Positions 52,609-62,235 of a DNA stretch of 64,000 nucleotides are shown here, piece by piece (the stretch's first letter is position 1; every line of letters starts with the position of its first letter). Below the pieces are notes generated by a model, which saw only the letters and a list, made by a program, of their open reading frames with translations, made no database searches and had not been told where the DNA came from. The DNA is from Bordetella avium (lineage in GTDB: Bacteria > Pseudomonadota > Gammaproteobacteria > Burkholderiales > Burkholderiaceae_B), in the NCBI RefSeq assembly GCF_034424645.1, contig NZ_CP139969.1, positions 2,976,001 to 3,040,000 of the forward strand, read 5' to 3'. The position numbers were made by a program, and so were the translations under genes.

Positions 52609-54051
52609 TTACTCGACCCGCAGAATCTTCATGCCATTGGTGCCGCCGCTATCGCGGTAGAAATCCCCCTTGGTCAGGATGACCCAATCGCCGGGCTCGA
52701 CACGGCCGCGTTTTTTCAGCTCGTCGATGGCGGCATCGCTCAATACGGAGGGATCGTGCGCATCGGGCGAGAACGGCACCGTGTACACGCCACGGAACAT
52801 CGTCACACGGTTCTGTGTCAGCGGATGCGGGCAATAGGCGTAGATAGGCACCCCCGAACGGATGCGCGACATGATGAGCGACGTGTGGCCGCTTTCGGTC
52901 AGGGCAATGATGGCCTTCACGCCGGGAAAGTGATTCGCCGCATACATCGCCGCCAGCGCGATGGTCTCGTCGCAACGCCCGAAGGTTTCACCCAGGCGAT
53001 GATGCGAGTGTGTGGTGGTCGGGTGCTTTTCAGCGCCCAGGCAGATGCGCGCCATGGCCTGCACCGCCTGCACCGGATATTGGCCTGAGGCGCTTTCGGC
53101 CGACAGCATCACGGCGTCGGTGTAATCGAGCACGGCATTGGCCACGTCGGAGACTTCGGCGCGGGTCGGCATGGGGCTGGCGATCATGGATTCCATCATC
53201 TGCGTGGCCGTGATCACGAGTTTGTTCAGGGTGCGGGCATGCTGGATGATGCGTTTCTGGATGCCGACCAGTTCGGCATCGCCCACCTCGACACCGAGAT
53301 CGCCCCGGGCCACCATCACGCCATCGCTGGCGCGGATCAGCGCATCCAGGGCCTCGTCATCGGCCACCGCTTCGGCGCGCTCGATCTTGGCGATGATCCA
53401 GGCGTCGCTGCCGGCCGCGCGCACCAGGGCGCGCGCCTCGTCAATATCATGCCCATAGCGCGGAAAGGATACCGCCACATAATCCAGCTCCAGTTCAGCG
53501 GCCAGACGGATGTCTTCGCGGTCCTTGTCGGTCAGGCTGGGCGCGGAAATACCGCCGCCACGGCGGTTGATGCCCTTGTTATTCGACAGCGCGCCGCCCA
53601 CCACCACCGTCGTGTGCACCGCATCGCCTTCGACACGCTCGACCTGGAGCACAATGCGGCCATCATCGAGGAGCAACTCATCGCCGGGCCGGCAGTCATG
53701 CACCAGCTCAGGAAAATCGATACCGACTATGGCGGCGTTGCCCGCATCCTTGGGATGGCTGCGCGACAGGGTGAAAGGCTGGCCCGGTTCCAGCACAACC
53801 TGCTTATCGGCGAAGCGGGCGATGCGGATCTTCGGGCCCTGCAAATCGCCCATGATGGCGACGAAGCGGCCGCGCTCGGCGGCCAGCTTGCGTATCGTGC
53901 GCGCACGTTCGCGGTGATCGTCGGGGCTACCATGCGAGAAATTCAAGCGGGCGACGTCCATGCCCGCATCGATCAGCGCGCCTATCATCTGCGGCGTGGA
54001 ACTTGCAGGGCCCAGGGTGGCGACAATTTTGGTGCGGCGCAGTACAAGCAT
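52609..54051 (-). CDS. pyk: Pyruvate kinase
   Basis: Pyruvate kinase makes pyruvate and ATP from phosphoenolpyruvate. The start at 54051 gives 480 residues (LRRTKIVATLGPASS at 4-18); an upstream in-frame TTG is less likely. Segments RLNFSHGSPDDH, IIAKIERAEA, the substrate-binding VMVARGDLGVEV and TATQMMESM, and the C-terminal domain are as expected. It diverges from the glycerate kinase gene, whose product feeds 2-phosphoglycerate toward the same step. Confidence 0.96.
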   Translation of the reverse strand: MLVLRRTKIVATLGPASSTPQMIGALIDAGMDVARLNFSHGSPDDHRERARTIRKLAAERGRFVAIMGDLQGPKIRIARFADKQVVLEPGQPFTLSRSHPKDAGNAAIVGIDFPELVHDCRPGDELLLDDGRIVLQVERVEGDAVHTTVVVGGALSNNKGINRRGGGISAPSLTDKDREDIRLAAELELDYVAVSFPRYGHDIDEARALVRAAGSDAWIIAKIERAEAVADDEALDALIRASDGVMVARGDLGVEVGDAELVGIQKRIIQHARTLNKLVITATQMMESMIASPMPTRAEVSDVANAVLDYTDAVMLSAESASGQYPVQAVQAMARICLGAEKHPTTTHSHHRLGETFGRCDETIALAAMYAANHFPGVKAIIALTESGHTSLIMSRIRSGVPIYAYCPHPLTQNRVTMFRGVYTVPFSPDAHDPSVLSDAAIDELKKRGRVEPGDWVILTKGDFYRDSGGTNGMKILRVE

Positions 54052-54143
54052 GAATACTCTCAACCAAAGAATCCACAGGAGCCCTATGGTACGCCGCCTG
54101 GGCGGGCGCGGGTATCATGTCGCAGCCCACAGGAGCTTTCGCC

Positions 54144-55289
54144 GTGAAAATAGTCATCGCCCCGGATTCATTCAAAGAATGCCTGAGCGCACCTGAGGCC
54201 GCCCGCGCCATCGAGCGTGGCGTGAAACAGGCCTGCCCTAATGCGCACACCGTGTTGATTCCCATGGCCGATGGCGGAGAGGGCACGGTAGAGGCCGTGC
54301 TGGCCGCGCGCGCCGGCCGGCGCATGCGCACGCAAGCTCTCGATGCCCTGGGGCGCAGCAGGCAAGCGCATTGGGGTTGGCTGGACGATGGCGGCGCCGT
54401 GATCGAAATGGCGGCTGCGGCAGGCCTGGAAGGCATAGCGCCGGCAGAACGCGATGCGCTGGCCGCCGACACCCATGGCGTGGGTGAGCTCATCCTCGCC
54501 GCCCTGGATCAAGGCGCGAAAACACTGATGCTAGGTTTGGGCGGCTCGGCCACCACGGATGGGGGCTGCGGCATGATGCGCGCCCTGGGCGCACGCTTTC
54601 TCGATGCAGACAGCCAGGAACTGGCGCCAGGCGGCGCGTCGCTGGCGCACCTGGCCCGCATCGACCTCGATGGTCTGGACCCGCGCCTGGCCAGCCTGAA
54701 TGTGCAGGTCGCCTGCGATGTGAACAACCCGCTTTGCGGCCCTCAGGGCGCGGCGCAGGTATTCGGTCCACAAAAAGGCGCCACCCCGCAGCAGGTCGTA
54801 CACCTGGATGCGGCGCTCGCACGGCTGGCCGACGTCACACAGGCCTTGCTGGGCAGGGATCACCGCGATACGCCCGGCGCCGGTGCGGCAGGCGGCATGG
54901 GCTTTGCCGCGCTGGCCTTTTTGCGCGCGCGCTTTCGCCCTGGCGCCGAGCTGGTGGCGGAACTGGGCGGACTGGCCGCAGCCTTGCAGAACGCCTCACT
55001 GGTCTTTACCGGAGAAGGCCGCATGGATGCCCAGACCCTGCGCGGCAAAGTCCCCGCGGGTGTGGCCCGCTTGGCGCAACAGGCGGGAGTGCCTGTCGTG
55101 GCCCTGGCCGGTTCGCTAGGCCCGGGCTATGAAGCCCTGCACAGCGCCAGCATCGCGGCCGCCTTCAGCCTGGCGCCCGGGCCCCAAACGCTGGAGCAAG
55201 CCTTGCACAGCGCGGCCGAACATCTCTGCGACCGGGCTCGCGATGTCATGCAGCTCGTGCTGGCCTGCCGTGGCAAGGCCGCTCATTAA
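54144..55289 (+). CDS. Glycerate 2-kinase (GarK/GlxK family)
   Basis: The enzyme phosphorylates D-glycerate to 2-phosphoglycerate. I chose the GTG at 54144 because aggag lies eight bases before it. This gives 381 residues, the usual length, starting KIVIAPDSFKECLSA. MADGGEGTVEAV, LGLGGSATTDGGCGMM and GAAGGMGFAAL are family motifs. The pyk gene lies divergently 92 bp away, so glycerate entering here would be converted through enolase to pyruvate. Confidence 0.93.
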   Translation: MKIVIAPDSFKECLSAPEAARAIERGVKQACPNAHTVLIPMADGGEGTVEAVLAARAGRRMRTQALDALGRSRQAHWGWLDDGGAVIEMAAAAGLEGIAPAERDALAADTHGVGELILAALDQGAKTLMLGLGGSATTDGGCGMMRALGARFLDADSQELAPGGASLAHLARIDLDGLDPRLASLNVQVACDVNNPLCGPQGAAQVFGPQKGATPQQVVHLDAALARLADVTQALLGRDHRDTPGAGAAGGMGFAALAFLRARFRPGAELVAELGGLAAALQNASLVFTGEGRMDAQTLRGKVPAGVARLAQQAGVPVVALAGSLGPGYEALHSASIAAAFSLAPGPQTLEQALHSAAEHLCDRARDVMQLVLACRGKAAH

Positions 55290-55344
55290 CGCTTGATGCA
55301 GCACGGCTGCTGACGATGTAAGCGCTGCGGCAAGAGGAACGGGC

Positions 55345-55443
55345 CCCCGAGGGGACCGGCCCTACGAGAGGATCGCGCCCCCGCACGCTTCGCGCGCTTG
55401 CTGCCCCCCGAGGGGGCTTTTTTATCTTGGGGCGGCCCTACGA
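55345..55443. repeat. Two related intergenic GC-rich units between the glycerate kinase gene and rsmA
   Basis: Each unit has a C5GAG4-5 hairpin core followed by CGGCCCTACGA (55357-55367 and 55433-55443). The form CTGCCCCCCGAGGGGGC is, to my knowledge, a very common intergenic element of Bordetella and relatives. Confidence 0.5.
55403..55423 (+). terminator. Terminator of the glycerate kinase gene
   Basis: GCCCCC and GGGGGC pair around three bases and are followed by six T on the plus strand. Confidence 0.8.
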
Positions 55444-55444
55444 T

Positions 55445-55475
55445 AAAAAACCCTGCTGTGCGCCACAGCAGGGTT
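55445..55475 (-). terminator. Terminator of the lptD-surA-rsmA operon
   Basis: A perfect 12-bp stem (AACCCTGCTGTG/CACAGCAGGGTT, three-base loop) is followed on the minus strand by a T-run, 26 bases past the rsmA stop. Confidence 0.9.
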
Positions 55476-55501
55476 GTGTCTGGCAAGGGTTTGCTGTGGG
55501 T

Positions 55502-56290
55502 TCAGGCTTTGATTACGCCGGCGGCGAGCAGGGCGTCGGTCAAGCGGATGAACTGCGCCACGCCGACTTCTTCGGCACGGGCGGTTGGCGGCACGCCGAT
55601 GTCATCCCAGGGGACATGCGCCGCCCAGTCGCCCAGGCCACGGCGTAGCATTTTGCGCCGCTGCGAGAAGGCCCGCGCCACGACGGCCTCGAAGGCGGCC
55701 TCGCTGGCGGGCTGGGGCCGATCGGGGCCCAACGGCACCATACGCACCACGGCCGACACCACACGCGGCGGCGGGTCGAAGGCTTCGGGCGGCACATCGA
55801 ACAGCTTTTCCATGCGATAACGCGATTGCAGCATCACCGACAGACGGCCGTAGTCCGCCGAGCAGGGCTCGGCGACCATACGGTCGATGACTTCGCGTTG
55901 CAGCATAAAGTGTTGATCGCGCACCAGATCGGCAGCGCCCATCAGATGAAAGAGCAGCGGGCTGGAAATGTTGTACGGCAGATTGCCAACCACGCGCATG
56001 CCGGCGCCGAACTGGCGGAAATCCACGGTCAGCGCATCGGCCTCGACCACGGACAGCTGCTCTGGCGGATATTTCTTGCGCAGCCTGGCCGCCAGGTCGC
56101 GGTCGATTTCGACCACGGACAGGCGGTTCAGGCGTGCGATCAGCGGCGCGGTAAGGGCCGAGAGGCCCGGCCCGATCTCGACGATGGCGTCATCACGCGC
56201 GGGCGCGATGGCCCGCACGATGGCGTCGATGACGCTTTCGTCAGTCAGGAAGTGTTGGCCAAAACGCTTGCGCGCCTGGTGTTGCGACAT
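55502..56290 (-). CDS. rsmA: 16S rRNA (A1518/A1519-N6,N6) dimethyltransferase RsmA
   Basis: RsmA (KsgA) dimethylates two adenines near the 3' end of 16S rRNA late in small-subunit assembly. The 262 residues begin [20 protein letters not shown]. The SAM site is [13 protein letters not shown], and the target-base motif is [15 protein letters not shown]. It is the last gene of the lptD-surA-rsmA unit, 14 bases after surA; pdxA, often between surA and rsmA, is absent. Confidence 0.97.
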   Translation of the reverse strand: MSQHQARKRFGQHFLTDESVIDAIVRAIAPARDDAIVEIGPGLSALTAPLIARLNRLSVVEIDRDLAARLRKKYPPEQLSVVEADALTVDFRQFGAGMRVVGNLPYNISSPLLFHLMGAADLVRDQHFMLQREVIDRMVAEPCSADYGRLSVMLQSRYRMEKLFDVPPEAFDPPPRVVSAVVRMVPLGPDRPQPASEAAFEAVVARAFSQRRKMLRRGLGDWAAHVPWDDIGVPPTARAEEVGVAQFIRLTDALLAAGVIKA

Positions 56291-56304
56291 GGAGCGTTCC
56301 GTAC

Positions 56305-57825
56305 TCAGCGATTGTTTTGTTCGATACGTTCCTGCTTTTCCAGGCGATTATCGATATAGGCCTGGGCGCGCAGTTGTTCCATCCAGTCTTCAAAGGCCGG
56401 ACCCGCGCGTCGCTCGAAGAGGGCTTGGCGCGCCTGCATGCGCTGCATTTCGTCGGTCACGTCTTTTTGGCGGCGCTCCAGCACTTGCACCAGATGCCAG
56501 CCAAAGGGCGACTCGATGGGCTGGCTGATCTCGCCCGGCTTGAGCGAATTCATGGCGGCCTCGAAGGACGGAACCATCTCGCCGGGATTGACCCAGCCCA
56601 GATCGCCGCCCTGCGGGGCGGTGGCATCCTGCGAGTACTGGCGCGCCATATCCTCAAACTTGGCGCTGCCCGACTCCAGACGCTGACGCACCTGCTCCAG
56701 ACGCTGACGCGCCTGCTGATCGCTCATGACAGCGGAGGTTTTGATGAGAATGTGGCGGGCGTGCGTTTGCGTGACCTGCACCGGCCCTTGCGCGGCGCGG
56801 CCGGCTGCGGGTGCAGGCATGGGTGCTGCGGCGCGGGCGGGTGCCGGCGCTCCAGCCTGGCCGCGCTGCAAGACCTTCAGGATATGAAAGCCATTACCCG
56901 ACTGAATGATGCCGCTGACCTGTCCGGCGGGCACATTGCTGACCGCTTTAACGAACAGATCGGGCCAGCCATCGATCGGACGCACACCCATCACGCCGCC
57001 CTCGAGGGCCTCGGGGCCGTCAGAGGAGGCGGCAGCCACGCTGGCGAAATCATCGCCACGCTTGAGACGGGCCAGGATATCCTCGGCCTTTTTACGCAAA
57101 GAGGCGACGGTGTCGGGCGAAGCGCCTTCGGGCACGCGCACCAGGATCTGGCCCAGGGCGAGCATCACCGGGCCGGTAGCGGCAGCCGGCGCTTCCTGCA
57201 CCGGAGCCTGCGCCGACTGCGGCTGCAAGGCCGGATTGCGCGCCTGGTCTTTCAAATAGGCATCGACTTCGGCGTCGGTGATGATGATGTGGTTGTCGAT
57301 CGTACGCTGACGCAGACGATCCGTGCGGATTTCCTCACGCAGGGATTTGCGGTAGTCATCCCAGGAGAGGCCGTTTTTTTCGACCTCGGCGCGCAATTGC
57401 TGCGGCGTGAGTTTATTGCGCGAAGCCACCATATTGATGGCCTGAGTGACCTGGGCGTCATCCACACGGATACCCAGGCGATCGGCTTCCTGGCGCTCCA
57501 GGCGGTCGAAGATCAGGCGTTGCAACACCTGCTTCTGCAACACCTTGTCGTCGGGCAATTGAATGCCGCGCTCTTTCAGATCGACCTTGGCGCGCTTGAC
57601 GCCATCTTGGACCTCGCGCATGGTGATGACATCTTTATTGACGATGGCCGCGATACCGTCCACAAACTGTTCGCCGGCCTGCGGCTTGCTCGCGGCGGGC
57701 TGGCTGGCCGCAGGCTTGCCCGCAGCGGGCTTATCTGCCGCATGAGCCAGCGGCAAAGCCAGGCCTAGCGCCAATGCCAGAAGGCTGCCGCTAAAACGGC
57801 GCGACGAGTGCAACCTACGCATCAT
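56305..57825 (-). CDS. surA: Periplasmic chaperone/peptidyl-prolyl isomerase SurA
   Basis: SurA escorts unfolded outer-membrane proteins, including LptD, across the periplasm. The 506 residues carry a signal peptide (cleaved near AHA, about residue 30), then an Ala/Pro/Lys-rich stretch, the SurA N-domain ([20 protein letters not shown]) and two parvulin domains. The second parvulin domain reads [12 protein letters not shown] and [17 protein letters not shown], and a C-terminal helix ends the protein. The start overlaps the lptD stop (ATGA). The chain is longer than E. coli SurA (428), mostly from the extra linkers. Confidence 0.95.
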   Translation of the reverse strand: MMRRLHSSRRFSGSLLALALGLALPLAHAADKPAAGKPAASQPAASKPQAGEQFVDGIAAIVNKDVITMREVQDGVKRAKVDLKERGIQLPDDKVLQKQVLQRLIFDRLERQEADRLGIRVDDAQVTQAINMVASRNKLTPQQLRAEVEKNGLSWDDYRKSLREEIRTDRLRQRTIDNHIIITDAEVDAYLKDQARNPALQPQSAQAPVQEAPAAATGPVMLALGQILVRVPEGASPDTVASLRKKAEDILARLKRGDDFASVAAASSDGPEALEGGVMGVRPIDGWPDLFVKAVSNVPAGQVSGIIQSGNGFHILKVLQRGQAGAPAPARAAAPMPAPAAGRAAQGPVQVTQTHARHILIKTSAVMSDQQARQRLEQVRQRLESGSAKFEDMARQYSQDATAPQGGDLGWVNPGEMVPSFEAAMNSLKPGEISQPIESPFGWHLVQVLERRQKDVTDEMQRMQARQALFERRAGPAFEDWMEQLRAQAYIDNRLEKQERIEQNNR

Positions 57826-60215
57826 TCATACCTTTCAAATGTCGTGCCCGCCGGTGTCGGCTGAGACACCGGTTGATAGCCCGGAATGCTCTTGTCGAGC
57901 AGCTTGAGGGGATCGGTCCCCAAAGCACCCAGCCCGGTCAACTCGAGCTGGAAGAAAACCGCAGTGTTGGCATCATTGGCCGCCACCGCATAACGCTGGA
58001 AGACCACCCGGCCCGTCCAGCAGCAATCACCCTTGTACTCGAGACCGGCGATCGCTTGCGTAACACGCGCAGAATCGGATGCCCCCACGACTCCACCCGT
58101 ATCGGAACGGATGGCGTAATCGACGCGGCCCACCCCATACCAGCGCTGGGTGAACGGCCATTGGAAGGCCAGAGTGACTTGATTCTGGCCGCGCGGCGCA
58201 TAAGAAATATTGCTGATCGGGTCACGTTGGTAACGATAGGCAAGCGCCAGTGTCGTTTGGCGTTGCGGCGTCCAGCGCGCGCTGACCAAGCCCCGCGACC
58301 AGTTGTTGTCATAGGGGTTGTATTGCGCCGCCAGATCCGTGGTGAGCGTATCGGTCAGGGCCGCGCTGGCGCCTACCAGGAAATCGGACCGCACATTCTC
58401 GCGCGGCGTCTCGCCCGGCAGCGTCACGCGCTGATCTTCGAAATACAGCCGCTGCGCCGCCGACAGCGCCACACGCTGAAAGCCCGTGCTGGCATCGAGC
58501 CAGCGCGTCGTCAGACCCACCGTAAGCTGATTGGCGTTGGCGATACGGTCCCAACCACCGGTATAGATGTTTTCCTGGAAAGCCTGCTCAAAGCTGAAGT
58601 CGGCCAGGCTGGTGTCATAAACCGGCAACGCGCTCTGGTTGCGATAAGGCACACGCAGGTAATAGAGGCGCGGCTCAAGCGTCTGGGTGGAGTCCTTGCC
58701 GAAGAGCGTCGTAGGACGCTCGAACGTCATACCGGTGTCCAGCGAGACAATAGGCAGGGTGCGCGATTCGGTGCCGCGATAAGGCGCCAGGCTGCCCAGC
58801 CGGTTCCAATCCTGATTGAACCAAGAGGTGTGATACTGGGTGTAGTTCAGGCCCGCCTTGGGCGTGAAATACCAGCCGGCGCGCACGATGGGATAGGCGA
58901 TCGTGGGATAGGCCTCCAGGCGTTCGCCTTCCTGGCCAATGCGATTGCCCAGGAACAAGGGGCGGCGGAAACGCACCGCCGTCGAGTCCATGCGCACATC
59001 AAAGCCGTTCCAGTCGTAGCGCGCGCCCTGCAAGAAAATTTCCGGCTCCTTGTCGTAAGGCGGCACGATCGGCGCGTCCGGGTCCTGCAAGGTGCGGTAC
59101 TTGTAGACCTGCACATAGGTCTGCCAGTAATTGGACGACCAGCCCACCCGCCCCTGGCGCGGCAGATAGGTCGTCGAGGCCGTGTTCAGGCCCAGCGTGG
59201 TCATGTCGCGATAGTAGTTATCGTCGGACACGCCGCTGATGTCCCAGTCGGTATAAAAGCCGCTGCCCAGGTATTGCTTGTGGGTGAGGCGATACATGTA
59301 ACGGTCAAAGCCCGCGTCGCGGTCATTGGGCAGATAGGTGCCCGAGACCGAACCGGCATAGCTATACCCCAGATACCGGAAATCTCCCCCCAACTGTAGA
59401 CCGCGCTTGCCCATATAACGCGAAATCAGGGTGGCGTCGTAATTGGGTGCCAGGTTGAAGTAATAGGGTACGGAAATATCGAGGCCGGTCTTGCTCGACG
59501 TGCCGTAGGTCGGCAGCAGAAAACCCGACTTGCGCTCCTTGCGGATGGGAAAGGTCAGGTAGGGCGAAGCCAGAATGGGCACGTCTTTGAAATACAGCAC
59601 CCCGTTGCGGGCCACGCCTTCGTTCTCGTCGACGTCCAGGTCCAGCGACGTCGCCTTGATGTACCAGGAGGGTTTCTCGCAGGGGCAGCCGCTGTAATAC
59701 ACATCGGTCAGCCGCATCTGCGAGCGACTGAAGATGTCGGCGTGCTCGGCGCGGGCCGTGCCGCCGCTGGCGCCGATCCAGAAATTGGGCTTGTCGATGT
59801 CGCCGCTATAGGTATTCAGATTGATCCGCGCAGACGGCCCCGTCACCAGGGTGGCGTCGCGCAGGATGCGGGCATTGCCCTTGACCTCGACTTCGCTGGT
59901 GGCGTCGTCGTAATGGATGGAGTCGCCTTTGATCACCCCATCCACCCGGCGCACCTGGGCATTGCCCTTGAGCAGCAACTCGGCGGAGGGCTCGCCCGAC
60001 ATCTCATCGGCCTCCATGAAGGCGGGCATCTGATCTTCGGTCAGCTTGCGCACCCGCAAGCCGGGCGACAGACGCAGACCCGGCATTTCCAGGCCAGGGG
60101 AAGCCACGCTGCCCACGGGTTGGCGCCCGGCAGGGGCGGCATCCTGGCTGCCTTGGGCCTGTGCGGCCCCGGCGACGCTGAGAGCGGAGAGGATCAAGCA
60201 CCTGATCGTATGCAC
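57822..60215 (-). CDS. lptD: LPS-assembly protein LptD
   Basis: LptD, with LptE, inserts LPS into the outer leaflet. The GTG at 60215 gives 797 residues with a clean signal peptide (HTIRCLILSALSVAGAAQAQ). The open frame extends farther upstream into the amgK control region without a signal. The OstA/LptA-like N-domain shows LLLKGNAQVRR and GDSIHYDDATSEVEVKG. A large beta-barrel follows, starting near SGFLLPTYGTSSKTGLDISVP. Cys pairs in YYSGCPCEKP and GDCCWTGRV may form the structural disulfides. It is translationally coupled to its chaperone surA. Confidence 0.95.
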   Translation of the reverse strand: MHTIRCLILSALSVAGAAQAQGSQDAAPAGRQPVGSVASPGLEMPGLRLSPGLRVRKLTEDQMPAFMEADEMSGEPSAELLLKGNAQVRRVDGVIKGDSIHYDDATSEVEVKGNARILRDATLVTGPSARINLNTYSGDIDKPNFWIGASGGTARAEHADIFSRSQMRLTDVYYSGCPCEKPSWYIKATSLDLDVDENEGVARNGVLYFKDVPILASPYLTFPIRKERKSGFLLPTYGTSSKTGLDISVPYYFNLAPNYDATLISRYMGKRGLQLGGDFRYLGYSYAGSVSGTYLPNDRDAGFDRYMYRLTHKQYLGSGFYTDWDISGVSDDNYYRDMTTLGLNTASTTYLPRQGRVGWSSNYWQTYVQVYKYRTLQDPDAPIVPPYDKEPEIFLQGARYDWNGFDVRMDSTAVRFRRPLFLGNRIGQEGERLEAYPTIAYPIVRAGWYFTPKAGLNYTQYHTSWFNQDWNRLGSLAPYRGTESRTLPIVSLDTGMTFERPTTLFGKDSTQTLEPRLYYLRVPYRNQSALPVYDTSLADFSFEQAFQENIYTGGWDRIANANQLTVGLTTRWLDASTGFQRVALSAAQRLYFEDQRVTLPGETPRENVRSDFLVGASAALTDTLTTDLAAQYNPYDNNWSRGLVSARWTPQRQTTLALAYRYQRDPISNISYAPRGQNQVTLAFQWPFTQRWYGVGRVDYAIRSDTGGVVGASDSARVTQAIAGLEYKGDCCWTGRVVFQRYAVAANDANTAVFFQLELTGLGALGTDPLKLLDKSIPGYQPVSQPTPAGTTFERYE

Positions 60216-60282
60216 GAGTAAAAACCAACCTGTGTCTGTTTTGGGGCGCGCCAGCCCCGGGCGGACGCTGGATCGACCCGGT

Positions 60283-60288
60283 ATTATA
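60283..60288 (-). promoter_or_regulatory. Candidate -10 box for lptD
   Basis: On the minus strand TATAAT lies 68 bases before the chosen lptD GTG, in the divergent lptD/amgK gap. On the plus strand the same site reads TATTAT and could serve amgK. No strong -35 is visible on either strand. Confidence 0.4.
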
Positions 60289-60387
60289 GAGAAGCCTCGC
60301 CGCGCCGGTTTCCCGGATCGTGCGAGACGGTGCGGCCGCCTGCGGGTGGCCCCTTTTTCCCAGCGCATTTCCGCGAGATCGGTTGCC

Positions 60388-61419
60388 TTGACTACCCCCG
60401 ACAATGACCCCCGCCTGGCCTCGATTCACGCCTGGCTTGCCTGCCTGCCCGCCGAGTTGGGTCTGGCTCCCGACACCCTGACGCCCGTATCCGGCGACGC
60501 CAGTTTCCGGCGCTACTTCCGCCTGCAAGCGGCTGGCCGCCCCTTGATCGTCATGGACGCGCCCCCGCCCCATGAAGACGTGCGGCCCTTTTTGCATGTG
60601 GACGGCCTGCTGGCCGCAGCGGGTGTCCATGTGCCGACCATTGTGGCCCAAAACTCGGACCAAGGCTTGCTGCTGCTCAGCGATCTGGGCGAACAGAACT
60701 ACACCCAGCGCATCCAGGCCGGCATCGACGACGCCACCCTGCAAAGCCTGTACCGCGACGCGCTGGCCGCGCTGGTGCGCATGCAAACGGCGGCCACGAC
60801 CGGTCTGGCCGCCTACGACACGCCCCGCTTGCGCGCCGAGCTGGAACTCTTCCCGGAATGGTATGTGGGCGTTCACCATCAGACCACGCTCGACGACCAG
60901 AGCGCCAACGCCCTGGAACGCATCTTCGCCCTGCTGGCCGCGAGCAATGGCGAGCAGCCTGCGGTTTTCGTGCACCGCGACTTCCATTCCCCCAACCTGA
61001 TGGTCTGCCCCGAGGGTAACCCCGGCGTGATCGATTTCCAGGATGCCCTGGCCGGTCCGATCACCTATGACCTGGCCTCGCTGGTCACCGATGCCCGCAC
61101 CACCTGGGAAGAGCCGCAGCAACTGGATTGGGCGATCCGTTACTGGGAAATGGCCCGCCGCGCCGGTCTGCCCGTGGATGCCGATTTCGCGGAGTTCCAC
61201 CGCGCCTACGAATGGATGGGCCTACAGCGCAATCTGCGCATACTGGGTGTTTTCGCACGCTTGAACCACCGCGACGGCAAGCCGGGCTATCTGGACCACC
61301 TGCCCCGCGTCAATGGCTATGTCCGCCAGGTCGCGCAGCGTTACGGGGTCTTCACCCCACTGCTGCGGCTGCTCGACCGTCTGGACCAGCGTGAGGTCAA
61401 GGTGGGGTACACCTTCTGA
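60388..61419 (+). CDS. amgK: N-acetylmuramate/N-acetylglucosamine kinase AmgK
   Basis: AmgK phosphorylates MurNAc at C1 in the peptidoglycan recycling route that bypasses de novo UDP-MurNAc synthesis. The frame has no ATG near its start; TTG at 60388 gives 343 residues (TTPDNDPRLASIHAWL). Kinase motifs are VFVHRDFHSPNLMV and VIDFQDALAGPITYDLASL, as in aminoglycoside phosphotransferases. The next gene, murU, overlaps the stop by one base. The pair is diagnostic for this pathway in pseudomonads. Confidence 0.92.
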   Translation: MTTPDNDPRLASIHAWLACLPAELGLAPDTLTPVSGDASFRRYFRLQAAGRPLIVMDAPPPHEDVRPFLHVDGLLAAAGVHVPTIVAQNSDQGLLLLSDLGEQNYTQRIQAGIDDATLQSLYRDALAALVRMQTAATTGLAAYDTPRLRAELELFPEWYVGVHHQTTLDDQSANALERIFALLAASNGEQPAVFVHRDFHSPNLMVCPEGNPGVIDFQDALAGPITYDLASLVTDARTTWEEPQQLDWAIRYWEMARRAGLPVDADFAEFHRAYEWMGLQRNLRILGVFARLNHRDGKPGYLDHLPRVNGYVRQVAQRYGVFTPLLRLLDRLDQREVKVGYTF

Positions 61420-62093
61420 TGCGCGCCATGATTCTGGCCGCCGGACGCGGAGAGCGCATGCGCCCGCTCACGGACCACACGCCCAAACCTTTGCTCTGCG
61501 TCGCGGGCAAACCCCTGATCGTCTGGCATCTGGAGCGCCTGGCGCGGGCCGGTTTTCGCGATGTGGTGATCAACCACGCCTGGCTGGGCGAACAGATCGA
61601 GGCCCGGCTCGGAGACGGCTCGGCATTCGGCCTGACGCTGCATTACTCGCCCGAGGCGCCCGCGCTGGAAACGGCGGGCGGCATCGCCCGCGCCCTGCCG
61701 CTACTGGGCGACCAGCCCTTTCTGGTCATCAATGGCGACATCTGGTGCGACTGGAACCCCGCCCTGGCAGCCGAGCGCCGCCCTGCGCCAGGCGGGGCCT
61801 GGCTATTGCTGGTGAATAATCCGCCGCAACATCCGGCGGGGGATTTTCTACTCGGCGCAGATGGCCAGGTCCATAGTGGCGACGGCCCGAGATTGACCTT
61901 TTCCGGCATCGGCATCTACGATGGCTCTCTGTTCGCCGGACTGCCGCCCGACACGCCGGCGCCGCTAGCGCCCCTGTTGCGGGCCGCGATGGCGCAGGGC
62001 CGGGTACGAGGCCAGCGCCATGAGGGGCGCTGGACCGATGTCGGCACCCCCGAGCGCCTCGCCGCCCTCGACCACGCATTGACCGGGGCCTGA
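61419..62093 (+). CDS. murU: N-acetylmuramate-1-phosphate uridylyltransferase MurU
   Basis: MurU makes UDP-MurNAc from MurNAc-1-phosphate and UTP. The 224-residue nucleotidyltransferase begins MRAMILAAGRGERMRPLTDH, with the G-x-G-x-R-x-x-P-L-T signature, followed by TPKPLLCVAGKPLI and ETAGGIARAL. It is coupled to amgK by TGATG. In Pseudomonas putida the AmgK-MurU route gives intrinsic fosfomycin tolerance because it bypasses MurA. Confidence 0.94.
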   Translation: MRAMILAAGRGERMRPLTDHTPKPLLCVAGKPLIVWHLERLARAGFRDVVINHAWLGEQIEARLGDGSAFGLTLHYSPEAPALETAGGIARALPLLGDQPFLVINGDIWCDWNPALAAERRPAPGGAWLLLVNNPPQHPAGDFLLGADGQVHSGDGPRLTFSGIGIYDGSLFAGLPPDTPAPLAPLLRAAMAQGRVRGQRHEGRWTDVGTPERLAALDHALTGA

Positions 62094-62235
62094 GCGCCCC
62101 ATATTTCACGGTATCAAGGTCGGAAACCAGAGTTGTCCGGAGCAAACCTGATGGATCGACTCGCGGTATCCTCCCTGACTTTGCCAAGTGACGCCAAGCG
62201 TCACGCATTACACCCGCTATAGGAAGTTTGTTCGC

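Noticed and set aside
56317..59399. Two long plus-strand frames opposite surA and lptD
   Set aside because: Both are shadows of well-supported minus-strand genes.
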